NCBI GenBank assembly: GCA_003118195.1
Contig: BEXV01000065.1
Coordinates: 236,079 to 293,226, forward strand
Direction of reading: 5' to 3'
Length of the DNA stretch: 57,148 bases
Origin: Hemicentrotus pulcherrimus
Lineage: Eukaryota; Echinodermata; Echinoidea; Camarodonta; Strongylocentrotidae
The notes under the pieces are model-generated. The model was not told where the DNA came from and did no database searches. It saw only the letters and a list, made by a program, of their open reading frames with translations. The translations under genes and the position numbers were made by a program. This document shows positions 34,701-48,333 of the stretch, one piece after another. Numbering within the stretch: the stretch's first letter is position 1; every line of letters begins with the position of its first letter.

Positions 34701-37700
34701 CTCCCTTGCGACAAGAAATAAGAATGCACATTGTTGTTTGAAGGTTGGAAAGAGCGATGGAGATTAAGTTGGCATGAAATGTCACATCGATTTATAGTAA
34801 AGTAATGAATTTTTGTGTCCTGATAAATTTAGAGTTTCTGCTTACCAGAGGAAATTTAGGCTTCACTCGGTAGACGACTTTGCCAAGATGATTGCAAGAA
34901 TGTAAAGCATTCACACATTTTTATTTCAAATGTCCTTCATTGCTTACAATTCACCATCTTTTATTCAAAATAAATATTCTTTAAGGGATTAGAAATACTT
35001 CTTTTTTATTTTTTATTTAAAAAAAACAAAAAAATCCCCTTTAGCCGGCAAAAATTCACAACCACATATTGAATTTCTTTTTGTACGTTTTACATTTGAC
35101 TTCATCTTAAAACCTATCAATATGAATTATGTATATGTTCCCCTTGGAGGTGATATATTACGCCATTACCAAAGTGCTCAACCGTTCTTTATCTATACAT
35201 CCATGGCAATTTAATTTGACACCAACGCCTAATATTCCACTCAATAACACGTTTCTCCTCTCCTATATCATGTTTTGAAATATTCATCTAAATTAGGTTC
35301 ATTGTTGGGTCACGAAAATGTCACCATCTCGTTTCTCACTATTAAAGCCATAATGAATTCAAATCTATATGCATTTTCATTATGGACCATTTCTGCCATA
35401 ATTGGTGAAATTGGGCCGGATCTTGAATCTCTCACAAAATTCATTAGGCTGTTTTATTGCTGTTTCGACTGCTCTGCACCAGACCATTTATTGTTATCTG
35501 TAAAGTACATATGGACCTAATATATGTTAAATGCTGTATAAAACTCTGATTATCATAATATTGACCAAAGCAGCTCCTTTTTCATGCATTATATTTGATA
35601 TATTGGTACATCACAAAATACATTATTTAACTGACATTTGCTGAAGGAAAAAAAAATTAAACAAAGATATTAAAGTTCCATTACATGAAGATGGATGAAA
35701 AATATGAAAATTGTACTTCGATCATCATTCTTCAAATTAGAGCGATTCCTTGGGGGAAGTCGAAATGTAGATGGTATCATTTTTTTTTTTTTTTACCCCA
35801 GTCTCTACCCCTATTTTCCTCTTCATTTTGTAGCCAGAGGCTGGGCTTCTCAAATCTGGCAGGTTAAGCTTTTGATGTATCTGATGAGGATTTGATCGTG
35901 GCAAAAATATTTTGAGTTTCTGATTGTCAATTTATATCTGTCAACTGTTTCAGCTCCGATAATCAGTTAATAGGTGACCCCTTGTGCTTGCGAAATCATG
36001 ACAAGGGAAAGCAAGTTACAATTATAGCATATGAATTTTATTTTATTTTGCTATGAATATTTGTATATATACTACTTTTATCCAATATCTTTTTTACAAT
36101 TTGTGAAATGAATTAATGAAGAAAATGAGATAAACCATGAGTATCATATACTGAAACTAACATGAGAATGAATAGTCTCATTTTTTTTTCTTTTGATGTT
36201 TGTGCAAAGGGAAAGACCCTTTTTTAATCATTTGATGTTAACTGTAGGATATTTTGACAAGCGGGTATTATTTTCCATTCACAGAAATATTTTCAAGACT
36301 GTTAGACAGCTTTTCAATGACAAATTAGAGACCAGGAGAACAAAAGGAGCTATAAATCATGTCTGTTTTTACCATTAATAGGCTTTAAGTTATCACATAG
36401 TATTGATGAGCACATGTAGATCTATGACTCCAATGATCTATCCAATTCTCATATTCTCCTGGTAGTCTTTAAGAATGAGTTATAGGGTTCAATGACTTCT
36501 TATCATTATCACATCTATTATTTCTGTTAATGTTTTGTGTTTCATTTTATCATACGATACAATATGAGGAGCTCTCTTCTTTGTTATGTCCTTTTATACA
36601 GTACAGAATGGGTTAGCTATACATCAGATAGATCTTTTTAATACATCTCATGCCCACGCCAGAAAGAAGAAGATTTGAAGGATCAAAGCTTAAAAAATCA
36701 CATAGAAGTTTGACTTTGAGTTGATTTATACCTGAATCGATAACCTTTTTTTCATTTAAAATACCCTAAGCTTACAGCAGAGTTGGATTATGATTATAGC
36801 TCTGAATCATATCTGATTGTGCTTATATTTGCACATGCTGAAAGAAGACATGTACTATATATATGTTTTAGAATGCCCCTTGATTGAAGCCCCATCCAGC
36901 GGACAGTAGAAATGTTCAATTATTGATAGCTGACTGTCTGACATGAAACAGTGCTTCGTCGTTGAGGTAAACATGAACATTTATGATCAGCGGACAGCGA
37001 AATGTATTGCCGTTCCGCTTCATGCATGCATGCGCTTATTTTCACTGCCAAATGTGTCGGTATGAATTGCAATAAATTCCTTTGAAATCTGGCAGATAAT
37101 ATTCAGGAAGTTTAACTCATTATGAAATGGCACGTTCAGACGGTGAAACTACTGGTTTTCTTGTTACAAAAGCAATATTTTTCATCATTCATACCGTCAG
37201 AGTTTACATTTTTTATGATTATGAAAGCGATTATTCATTGTTGAATAAATTTGCAAAATATTTTCAGACCAAAGTCTAAATCCCTTTGTAGTTACAGAAG
37301 CATGAGGCATGTGCCAAGGTAGAATGAACTTGTTAAAGCTAGCTTTGGGAGGATAAATCAGAATCCATCATAGTATTAGATAGAAGATACTGATAGAAAT
37401 GATCATTACTTTTGCATTTTAATGTATTGATGTTCAGAACAAGAGTAAATCTTTAATTATCCTACGATGTGACCTTTGCAGGAATTATGAGAGAATTTAA
37501 GAAAATAGGAACATAGTCAATTACATGAATAACAGCTCACTTGTTATAACGCATGGTCATTGTAACACGAATGGAGGCAATGTCATCAAAGTTAAATTTG
37601 CATTGTATTATGATGAACAACTTCTCACCTCCGAAAATAAACGCACAATGATCCATCCATCATGCATTGTCTTGTAACAATGCTTTTGTCAAACTTCCTG

Positions 37701-37950
37701 GAATAAAGAGAAAACAACCAGCAATATACTAGCCGGGCCACATGCCCTTTGGGGATTCCCAATATCCATGCAAATTTGACCCAGAGAAAACAGGTTAGAT
37801 TTCCAGTCCTTTTGACAGGTTTTAATCATGAGTCATGAAAGGAATTTCTTTCTTTGCGATTTATGTTACTGTAACGCAATGCATCAATTATGTGAAACAA
37901 GTTGATTGATATTCTTAATGACCCCCAACTGCCAAATATACCCAATGATA

Positions 37951-37987
37951 ACCCCCCCNCCCTCTCTCCCCCCTCCACTTCCCCTCT
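37951..37987. repeat. Poly-C and CT tract with an ambiguous base
   Basis: Seven Cs, N at 37959, then CCCTCTCTCC and similar. Confidence 0.85.
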
Positions 37988-39434
37988 CTCAGATAAAAGG
38001 CATATAGATGACATACCGGGTAAAAAATGATTCTTTTCACATTTTCTTTCTTTATGGAGATGTTAGTTCATTTAGCAAAGAAAAGAAATATCACAACCAG
38101 ACAGATAAAATGCTAGGCTCCCGTTCATCAAACAGGTTGGCATGGATATATGATTCCTAATGCTTTTTTGGAATTAATTTGCTAGTTTTTTATAGCTAGG
38201 ACAATAATTTGTTAATTTTGATGCATGACTTTTCTGTATTATTTATACATTAGGAAATATTTGTTTGAATGGCAAAAGAATTTCATCAATGCCTTTCTTC
38301 TCTGAAACACAATTGAAAATAGGATTCTCAAAGATGTGATCTCGCTTGCAAGTCTAACAAGAATTATGACACATATTGGTACAAACTACAATGAAGAAGA
38401 TTGACACACATAATGTAGGCAAGATGTTAAATGCAGAGACATGCGTCACCAAGGAGAGGGTATTCGAGAGACAGCGCTCTGCAAGAATACAATCTTACGA
38501 CATAATAAAAAGATTATACAGCCCATATATGTCAGCTTTACTGGCTGTGCAGGGAAAAAAGAGGAGCCGGGTGAATCTTAGGTCACGAGTGTTTACCTCG
38601 ATTCCTAGTGCGTTCTTTCATTGGTTATAGGTTAGGGAGAGGGAGGTAGAGAGAGTATAGTTAAGGCTTCTGCATACGACCTATTTCTCGTGCTCTGCTT
38701 ACCGACGTTCACGTTCGGGGCCGGCGAAGCTATGCAATGCTCAACGAGCCCACAGAACTATGATTAATTTGAACACAAAAAAGAAGACACACAAAAAAAA
38801 GGTTATGTTTGTATTTGCTGCAATGGATTGTTAAGTGGGTTTGAAGTCTGCATGCATGTAATGGCAAGAAGAGGTACCCGGTTAAATCACATGCAGACAC
38901 TCGCTTTTAGCAGGCTACATATATTTATAATCCGCAGGAGTGTGTATTCCGTAGTCGATGTTTGTTTAATGCTGTTGCATGAAATTTTTATTTTGTGTTC
39001 GGCGGTGATGAATGTGTAGGTTGTATGGAGGAATGTGTGCTTTAACGTGTGTGTCACCTTTTCATGGGAAAGGACAGTGGTATGGATGCGCATTGTGCTT
39101 GCCTGAATGATTGTCTAATATTTGTTTTGGGGTCTACATGCAATTTCTAATCTTTACATTAATTTTTTTCTTAAAGGAAAAATCATTTGGATTAATTATT
39201 TACAGCTCTCCTTTATTTACCACACAAAATTCATGACTCGGTATAGACTCGCTATTTCATTCCTATGGATTTCTCAATCTCCCTGCTTCAAGTTACTTTT
39301 ATACCTCTAGATATCTGAAATATTCATGTGCTCCATTTTTATTATTTTATCACTAATGGAGTGTGGTTTATCTGTATTTTTGTCTTGTGTTTTCCCTCTG
39401 TGTCTCTTTCTCAACACCTGTCACTCTTTATCTT

Positions 39435-39523
39435 TCTACATCTCTTTCTCTTTCTCTCTCTGTCTCTCTCTATCTCTCTCTCCTTCTCTCTCCCCGTCTC
39501 TCTACCTCTCTCCCTCTCCCTCT
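39435..39523. repeat. CT-rich microsatellite tract
   Basis: CTCTTTCTC and CTCTCTGTCTC blocks. Produces Ser/Leu-rich pseudo-peptides in all three plus-strand frames. Confidence 0.85.
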
Positions 39524-41050
39524 GCTCATCTTTTTCATTTGTGCCCATCCAGTCATTAATATTTACTGAGCATCCTACATGTGAAAACTAGTACACAAAT
39601 ATTTACCTCCCAATCAGGGGGATACTTTTACATGGCACAAATTGTAGACATTATCTCAATTATCCAATAAATTGGTATTCTAAGTGCCCGGTGGGGAAAA
39701 AAAGAGACATGGGCATATGGCATCCTGGCACTGTTTACATGACCTAGTATGTTGCTTATCCTACTTTCCCTATCAGAACTATGTCATGCGGTGTTCACTT
39801 CATCAAATAGTTGTTTCCTATCAGATATCAGCTGAAAAAGGAAGGAGATGTGGAGTAAGGGGTATCTTATTCTGAACAGGAATACAGATTGATCGTGCCC
39901 ATGTTTGCTTAACTGCCAAATTGCAGCGCATCTAGAAGACTTATCGCAATATTTACTTGAAATTGAGGTCGAGGCACAAAGCTTACAACAGATTTTGACC
40001 GAGTTAAACCATTTCATATTTGAAGAGCTTGACTTAAGCATTCTTTTGTAAAAAATTGTAAAATGATATTCAATACTCCACTTTAAAAAAAACATATCAA
40101 TAATAATATTTGTCTGCGATCATACTTAAATTCATATCGCTTCCATGAATACATTGTACTTGTCTTTTGACTATATTGTCGTTACAAATTCACTCATCAA
40201 TCTTTCGTTGCAATTTACTAAAACTGATATATTTATCATATAAGGGAGTTATCCATTGACCTAATTATTGAAGCATAATGCGGAGTTTATGAGCATGATA
40301 CCGCTCATATAATAATGGAAGAGCCATGTCATTACTGTCATTTCCGCGATGATGTGAATTTGTTATTGCTAATTTAGAGAGCGAAGTACTGAGCTATCAA
40401 TATTTTACTATATATGTCCGCTCCATATACCACTGAGGTATATCACATGTTCGTACGAGCATGGCAGTGAAATTGATCATAATATTGTCATAACATTTTG
40501 GCTAGTAGGCTGCAGGCTTAGATAACTAGTCATTGACCTACTTATTTGAAGATGAAAAGGAAATGACCTTGTGACCCACTTCTTAAATGGGAGAAGTGCA
40601 AATAGGTAGTGTTGTGGTTCTAAACTTGGTTCAGAATAATTGAGAACATTTGTTTGAAGTAAGAAATATTTGATGCTTTCTTTTGTTTTTACTTTCTTCC
40701 TGGTTGTTTTTATTTCTGTGGCTAAGTAAAATGTATTAAGCAAATGTAGTATTTGGGATTGAATTCTAAAATTTAAGTAGATGTTTCATATCAAAATTTT
40801 TCTTCTTGCTATACATGGCTGTTGTTGACATTAATTGCATGAAGCCAATTATACATTTCTTACTGAAATTGTAGGGGAACATATAAATACCTGTGAAAAA
40901 TTAGACAAGTTTAAATGCAAGGTATTATCGTGGAGAGGTTTCAGAGGGCTATTATTGGTTGTGTATTTCCCATTTTTGTTTATACACATTCTATTCCTCC
41001 TCTTTGACCGATTTATAACCATTATTCTGTCTCTTATTCTCCATTCTCCT

Positions 41051-41373
41051 GGGGGGTGTTTCACAAAGATCCTAAGTTGAACTTATGTCTAAGTTGGACT
41101 TAAAAATTATGGAAAGCCATTAGCTTCTTTGAAAATATTTTGTAAAAGTTATTTTAAAGGGACTAAAATGATGATTCAAATCATTCATATTTTTTATTAT
41201 CATGGGAGATTTCAAGTTCTTGATGTGGAATTTATAAAAGGCTAAAATACTTGAATTTTTGCTTTTTAATATATTTTTGATATATTTAATTTTAAGGCTA
41301 CAAATGGCTGTCCATAATATTTAAGTCCAACTTAGAGATAAGTTCAACTTAGGATCTTTGTGAAACACCTCCC
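41051..41373. mobile_element. MITE with long, nearly identical terminal inverted repeats
   Basis: The left end reads GGTGTTTCACAAAGATCC from 41055 and continues for about 65 bases; the right end is its inverted copy finishing GGATCTTTGTGAAACACC at 41369. I count only about three mismatches over the arms from 41055 to 41118, plus two in the few outermost bases. The arms hold AAGTTGAACTTA and AAGTTGGACTTA, themselves near-palindromic. The central 190 bases are AT-rich and carry no frame. High arm identity suggests a recent or gene-converted copy. A target duplication was not evident, so I do not assign a superfamily. Confidence 0.85.
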
Positions 41374-42700
41374 TGATCTCCTATTCTCATTTTCTCCCTA
41401 TCTTTCCCTTGCTCCAGTTACAACAATATTATACTGCATAAGAAAAATATGACCATGACAGGTCTTTGGGTTAAGATTGTACCGGTAAGCCCTACTGATT
41501 TTCTTTGTCTATTTCTGATTGCATTTTTGATTGACATTTACATCCTGGGGGAAACATCATGGAAATTATAGTTCAGTATGAGTGAAAAGAGAATGGAAAA
41601 GTTCTTTTTTTGGTTGTTAAATGTGCACATAACAATTACACGTGACTCTGTTTTATGTATATTCATTCTATGCAGCAAAATGTTTGCTTTTTCTTAGCCA
41701 AGAAAGGAAGAAAGGATATTTGTGGGAGGGGGTGGGCGGGCATATGCGACCTGATTTGCATGCTAGCAACACACAGTGTTTTGTTTACAATCAATGTTAG
41801 TAACAGCAGCCCCATCTGCTAAGAAATTTGCGCAAATGTTTATGCTTACTCCCCCTACCCCTTCCAGAATACAAGCTTCATTTCTCAAGCTAGTACACAT
41901 ACTCCCAAACCAGCCTATAATATCACTTGATCCTGTTTTTTCCTGTTTATGTTGATTTTATATCCAACCTCCTTATTTTATCATAGTTTTTTAAACTCTC
42001 GTCCTACTCATGAGTTGATGATCTCTTGAATGATTCTTAACGTCATATAATACTTTTGATAATCTTCTGCTTTGCATTATATAATGCCATCAAAACTTTA
42101 CCCTGTGAAGTACATGGAGATGTTGAAGATCTCCCCATTCTTAAGTCATGAATTTATGTTAAAATTTATCTTCAAATTATGTTGATGTCTGAATGTTTTG
42201 ATACAAATACAGTCACCAGTAAAATGCTTTCTGGTATAATGTCTCTGAATTCTATGAAACTGGATAGAATTTTTGTTTAATAATGAATAAATACAAGTTT
42301 GACATGTATGCTACATTGTTTGATAAACTGCACAATGTGGTCTTAGTCTTCCCCATTCAATACACAAGTGAAGATTACAATAAGCCTAATAAGAGAACTG
42401 GAAAGAAAAGGCCACCATTCCCTGCATTGCCAATTTAACCCCACCCATCACCCTTTACTCTGAAATCTGGTCTGTGCTCACTGTGGGTGCTCGCAGGACG
42501 TTCATGTCGAACAATGGGAACCTGGAGTTTTATTTTGATTTCCGTTGGGACCCAGAAAGCCTGGTATGTTTAGCCCAGATAGCGGTGGGTGAATGTGGAA
42601 CAATCACACTGGCCTAGAACCAAGGTGTTTAGTAGCTCCAAGGCTATATGTTCTCAGTATTGTTCCTTTCCAACTCAGCAGCCCCTCCTAATACCCGACT

Positions 42701-42893
42701 TCTCTCTCTCCCCCTCTATCTCTTTCTCTCCACCCTCTCCTCCCCATCCACTCTCTCTCTCTCTCTCTTCACCCTCTCTCTCTCTCTCTCTCTCCACCCT
42801 CTCTCTCTCTCTCCCCCCTCTCCCTCTCTCTCTCCACCCCCTCTCTCTCTCCTATCACCCTCTTACCCCTTTCTCCTCCTCCCTCTCCCCTTC
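42701..42893. repeat. CT tract with CCACCCTCTC interruptions
   Basis: About 190 bases of CT repeat with CACCCTCTCTCT recurring several times at irregular spacing, a higher-order pattern built on the dinucleotide. Confidence 0.9.
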
Positions 42894-43941
42894 TATTCCT
42901 ACCTTTACGTAGCCACTCGTGCTATCTTTGCTCCTTTGTAACTACAATTTCTTTAAAAGAAGATATTCATCAATTAAGAATAACTATATAACAAACTTTA
43001 GACACAAGACAATTTGTTATATACGTGTAGGACTATGCTTCTTTTAATTCAAACATACTTTAATGCTAAGAGGAGAAATAAAAATGTCAATCTTGTGATG
43101 ATAACAAATCGCAGAATAAAAAAAAAACAACACATTAATGCTCCATGAAAATGTACATTCCCATTACCAGTATCTTTATCATCACAACTAGATATGGTTT
43201 TCATCCATGATCATGCATGTTCAGATGTCCGTATACCTGGCAACAATTATGACTACAAGAAACTGCCAAAATTGATTTGTCTGAACAGGAGGAACTCAAT
43301 GCCAGGGGGATTGACTAACGTTTCTTCCAGAGTCCCTGCATTCGGAGAACTTAATTGCTGACCTATATGTGTCCTGTTCCTGGAGGATACAAGCCCATCA
43401 TGTGGTCTAGCTAGCTACACAGCTAGCTCTCATGTGGGCCAACACAAAAACATGTTCTCCAAAATGTCTTGGCGGAGAAACAGAGAGCATGAATCAGGAA
43501 AACAAGAGAAGAAGGAACGGTGCGGTGCTGCCGGGTAGCTTCAAATTAAAAAGAAGAGGAAAAGAAAAGAAAGAGCCAGAATCAATGTTTCTGTGCCATA
43601 AAATTAGAGCAATTAGCGGAAGGGAAATCATGCTATTTATGCTTTATGGCTGAGGGGTTTAAAACTTTGATGGTCTTTCAACTGCGTACATGCATGCACA
43701 TAAAATTTGATGAGGCACATGCTCTAAAAAATGAGAAGCTAGACCAAGTAAAACTCCTCACTCGTGCCATGTTTTAGGTCCATGTTCGTGCCCCTCTTTA
43801 TATCCAAACTTATCAGAAGAGAATTAATTTCCATTAAAAAGCTATTTTTTGTTGTGCAGTACGTGCCACTGCTTAGGCAGAATTCCTTCTAAGATTACAT
43901 GAAAAAATCAGTTAATTATTTGTTTTGAGTTATGAGATACT

Positions 43942-44000
43942 TATATATAGTGATATATATATATATATATATATAGTGATATATATATATATAGTGATAT
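43942..44000. repeat. (AT)n repeat with periodic AGTGAT interruption
   Basis: AT runs are divided three times by TATAGTGATAT. The interruption has been duplicated along with flanking AT units. Confidence 0.9.
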
Positions 44001-45049
44001 TCTTTATAACTTATCTTTTTGTAATTTGTAATCGCTGGGCACCACACCCTACCAGCAGTTAAGTATCTCATTCTACCTCGTTACCATGTACTTATACCGG
44101 TAGGCCTTCATGTAGCACTGCATTAAGTTTGTTAAAAAGTGTCTCCATTCATATTTCAGAACAAATTATACCATTAAATATGATTTTACGTTAATCATTA
44201 ATGAAGAAAAAAAATTACAAGCATTCATAGTACTCATTAATGCTATGTCTTTGATAATACATTTACTTCTACTGAAGATAGGTATAATCATCATGAAAGT
44301 AAAAGGGTTTGATTGTGACAATTATAACAGGAATGGTAGATAGTTAGTAAGTATAGGACCCTGTTGAATCATTATGCATCATTAAAAAAAAGATATTATC
44401 TGTCAAAAAGGTGCCTGTACTTTTATGCCCATTCTTATTAATTTATACCGTATGTTCATCAGAGCCCGAATGACGTTAACTATTTGATAACACATTTCCG
44501 TCTCTTAGTAGCAAACAATATTTCCTCGCCATTTCTCAGTCTTTTGTGACTTCTTCAAAGCGAATCAAAGCCTGTGAAGATGTAGGAGTATGCAACACAG
44601 TAGAATGAAAAGAACGTACATGTATGTTTAGATATGTGCATCCAATAGGAAGACAATCAGATGTGTAGTAGGTATAAAAAACATAGGCACTAAATCTGAA
44701 GTATCCTACTGCTTAAGAATGGTCCTGGCTGCAAGCTATGCTTATACGTACTAAGACACACGATACAGAGCACATTATCTAATTTACAGCCAACGCGATT
44801 CGGTGTGCATGTACGTTAGTGCACTTGAAAGGCCAGCGAAGGTTTTTTTTTGTGTGTAAAATTAATCAACTCATGCAGAGTATCTCTTATTTCAATGAGC
44901 TGAGGCTCAAGATTGCAAACCTTCTTACATTCCACTCAATCAATGCATCGCCCCCCTCTGGCCCCTCTCCGCCTGATATTTCTCTTAATCCTGAATAATT
45001 TTCATCGTTGATATCATCAAGCAACGGCTCTCCGTGTTATTGCCACCAC

Positions 45050-45126
45050 CCCCTCTTCTCTCACTCTCCCTCTTTTTCCATCTCTATCTCTCCATCAACC
45101 TGAATCTGTGCATCTCTCTCTCTCTT

Positions 45127-45169
<43 letters not shown>

Positions 45170-45230
45170 ATCTCTCTCTTTATCACTCTCTCCCTTTCTC
45201 TCTTTCTTTCTATCTTCCTCACACTTTCTT
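45050..45230. repeat. CT-rich microsatellite tract
   Basis: Long CT repeat with pure core at about 45133-45163 and TATCTCTC/TTTCTC variants. Confidence 0.9.
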
Positions 45231-46508
45231 TAATTCCTTGTATATCATACTTCTTCTTATTTTTTTTGCTGACCCCTTGCTTCTTGAATACCTAATGCTG
45301 TGTGTTAGTTGGTGCTAGTATACTTTCAAAAAATATGTTGATGCAAATAATTGTTGGTGGCCATCTTGTTTCTTATTTATGCATTTGTTGTTATTTCAAT
45401 CCTACATAATATGTTAGTCTTTCCTATTTATCATCATAAGCAGTCCACGATGAGATAATTATTAGTAAATTCAATGATTTACTAAACTCCCTGTTTGTCC
45501 CCTCCTTCGATCTTCCAACAATCTCATCCCTTCACTGCAGTTCGATCTCCCTGCTCCGTACATTCTCCCTGGCTGCATAGACACTAGTCCCTTTCATTTG
45601 TGCGACTCGCTAGCTGCATGGTGGGCACTAGGGGGCACTCTCCAGGGCACTATGTATTTTGCTAACCCAATTCCTTCTGTGGTTAAAACCCAGCCATTGT
45701 TACACCACTTTCTGGTTATAATCTCCATTCTCTTCGTTCCCCTCTCTTCCTCCTTCGGTTGCACTTTTACTCCCCCGGAACACAAACTTTCTGAGAATAA
45801 GCCCAGCGCATGTTTTCACAACATCTCCTCAGAAGAAGGGGGAAAAAAGAGAAAATGTGTGGAAGAGTGCAAGTTGCACATGAACATTCTTGTTTTGGAG
45901 AAGTAGGGCAGAGAACAATGAAATATCATATGCGTATGCATGCATTGGATTAGGAATCTGGTTTAGGCCATCAGGTGCCCCAGGGCTTTGTACATGCACA
46001 CTTGTTTACATACAAAACTAAAATGTGATATCATGTTTAATGGCTACATACAGGTTTTACCCAGTAACAATGCAATGCACTTTAAGTGGCATGTAAAGTA
46101 CACATGAGTGAAGGAGTTCAGAGGAGCGAGGAGCTTTGTGGATCGAGGAGCCCCTCTAGATATTTTCACATGGTGCAAAGAGAAGAAATGAGGTTGATGC
46201 TCTCATTTTTGTATTGTCACTTCAGCAAGATTTTGTACATAAAAAGAAATAAGGTATATATTGATTTGTAGACAGATTTTCCTGAAGAACGCAGTGTGAA
46301 TATACTACCCTGGTATTTTTCTTGGATGTTAGAGGTGCAATAATTAGGTTTTGTTTAAGTTATTTAGGTGGACGAGGGATTTTTTAGTTAAAGACTTGTC
46401 TGGTGCTGCAGGAAGAGAATTAAGAGCAACCTAGTTTTATTCCAAGCATGAGAAGCATGGATTAATCATTAATGACAATTCAGTGATGGCAGCATTCCTG
46501 TTGGCCTA

Positions 46509-46520
46509 CCCCCCCCCCCC
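46509..46520. repeat. Poly-C run
   Basis: Twelve Cs in a row; an N follows at 46573 in another C-rich spot. Confidence 0.85.
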
Positions 46521-48130
46521 TCTATGTTACCATAGATAGCCATCTTTGTAACGTCTTCTCACCAAATAGAACNCCCCCAACCACCCAAACCCATGCAGTT
46601 ATTCATGGCCCAGCCTTTTTTCCTTCAATTCAAGGGGGGAACCGAAGAACAAGTAGAGAAGAACTGAAGCTGTAATCAAGAAATGAAAGCGAAATCAGTA
46701 TACCTATGGGGCCCTGTGAGGAAGGGAATTTAGTATCTATGTCTGCGTACAGATAGTGGGCAGAGTATAGGAGGAGGGATATGACAGCCAGATCAAAATG
46801 GGCTTCTGGGGATTAGCCAAATCATCATGGAAAAAAGTATTTCCCGTAGATATCAATCATGGATTTCTTATGATCTATAATGTATATAGCTTTAGTTGTG
46901 GTATTTACCAATGGAATATTAATAACCATACTTTAATAGGAAGAAGTATGGAAATGTTGACAAGGAGGGATGAATAATATCTTGAGACATGAGAAGGAAG
47001 TAATATTTGAATTAATTGGAAAGGAAGAAGAAAAAAAAAAATCTCTTTTGGATTTTTGATATAGAAATTAATGCCAATGCCTTAGCAGGATGAGTCACTG
47101 AAAGAATAGAAAGGGGATTAGGGTATCTTGTGTTTGTTCATCAGATATGGAAATGAAGGTTGGAGTTAAAGAACTTGTTCTGATCCACTCATAGCCATTT
47201 CAACAGAAATGTAAGCCTATATATAGCCCAAAGAAAGTCTCCAGAAGGTGGGATATGAAAAGCTAGTATAATATTAGAAGATCCAGGAGATTTATAGATA
47301 ATGAGTGAATAACAGGTTTGCCAATTTTATCCATAAATTCATAAGTTTGCGGTTTCACAATGTGGATATCCCTGAAAAGGGTATGAGATTGGATAGAGTT
47401 AAGGACGTGAGAGAGGTATTCTTTCTTTTTCGTCCTACAGAGGATTACTTGGTATTGTATGGGATAAAAGTAGAGAACTTGAGAAGGGTTTTCTTTTGTC
47501 AGAGGAGTCCTGAACCTGAGAGATTGAGGCTTGACATTCTGAAGAGGTTGACTGATCGTCATCAGGAGTCACTCCTGATTAATTTATACACATCACCATG
47601 CATAACCTAGCCTTCAAAAACAAAAAACAAAGCTAGAAAGATGTAATAAAAATGGAAAGAAAGATTCAAAAAAGAATTGCAAATTTACATAAATCATGTT
47701 CATGCAATATACTTGATATAGATTATCATCAATACATACAAATTACTAGAAATATACAAATTTACCATAAAATAATGGATACCATAGGACAAAACAGATG
47801 ATGTAAATGGAAGAGAACAGTCATTTGGGATACGTAGAGTTCATCTTGGTAATTGGGTAGCTTAATACTAGGGAAAGACATTGACGTTGATACCCTCCTC
47901 CATCCATGTAAAGAAGACCCCAGCATGCATGCATCCATGTAGATAATGTGCATGATCGAGCTCCCTTATGATTGACCCATTGCTAAGCATTGATTGGTTA
48001 ACATGGCATAGGGGGTGGCTCTTAATATTACATGAGTACTTTAAATTGGATTAGAGGGGCCAAAGAAGGGTCACTCTCGTCCATGCATCAGAAAGATAGA
48101 GTACTGGTAACATTCATCCCAGGACAATGA

Positions 48131-48200
48131 GAGAGATGGAGGGAAGGAAGGAAGGAAAGAGAAGGATGAGGAGGAGGAGAGAATAGAGAGGACATGCGAA
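48131..48200. repeat. Purine-rich tract
   Basis: GGAAGGAAGGAAGG-like units (about 48142-48157), then AGGAGGAGG and GAGA. Confidence 0.8.
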
Positions 48201-48278
48201 TGAATAAAGAAAGAATAGAAGAGAAATGAAATATTTGTAATTTTTGAAAAATGTATGCTGGCCTCAAAGCAAGAGTGT

Positions 48279-48333
48279 TGGCTCAGTCAGTAGAGCGTCC
48301 GCCTCGCAACCGGGAGGTCGTGGGTTCGAACCC
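48279..48333 (+). promoter_or_regulatory. Internal Pol III promoter (A and B boxes) of the SINE
   Basis: A box begins at 48279 and B box at 48323, 44 bases apart, a normal spacing for tRNA-type promoters. Whether this copy is transcribed depends on its context. Confidence 0.7.

Larger units (their letters stand above)
28365..41050. other. Non-coding stretch, mostly AT-rich and repeat-poor
   Basis: No gene is supported. The longest frame is 132 codons (29552-29950, minus) and is a Ser/Pro/His/Leu-rich shadow of the purine-rich tract there. From 32 to 38 kb there are few microsatellites and the sequence is AT-rich. Blocks near 35310-35520, 36980-37215 and 40240-40460 are rich in homeodomain-like cores and lack repeats; they are noted as candidate conserved non-coding elements. 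A fold-back AAAGCTG/CAGCTTT lies near 34450-34473. Confidence 0.7.
41374..48271. other. Non-coding stretch
   Basis: No gene is supported. Microsatellites are listed separately. A CTAGCT-type fold-back (AGCTAGCT, ACAC, AGCTAGCT) lies at 43409-43428 and an N at 46573. The 101-codon frame at 47305-47610 lacks repeats and has ordinary composition, but it is matched by an equally open antiparallel frame at 47263-47562, shows no domain I know, and has no visible splice or promoter context. I leave it uncalled. Confidence 0.65.

Noticed and set aside
47305..47610. 101-codon frame with ordinary amino-acid composition
   Set aside because: An antiparallel frame of similar length covers the same bases, and there is no splice, promoter or family evidence. 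Could be reconsidered with transcript data.
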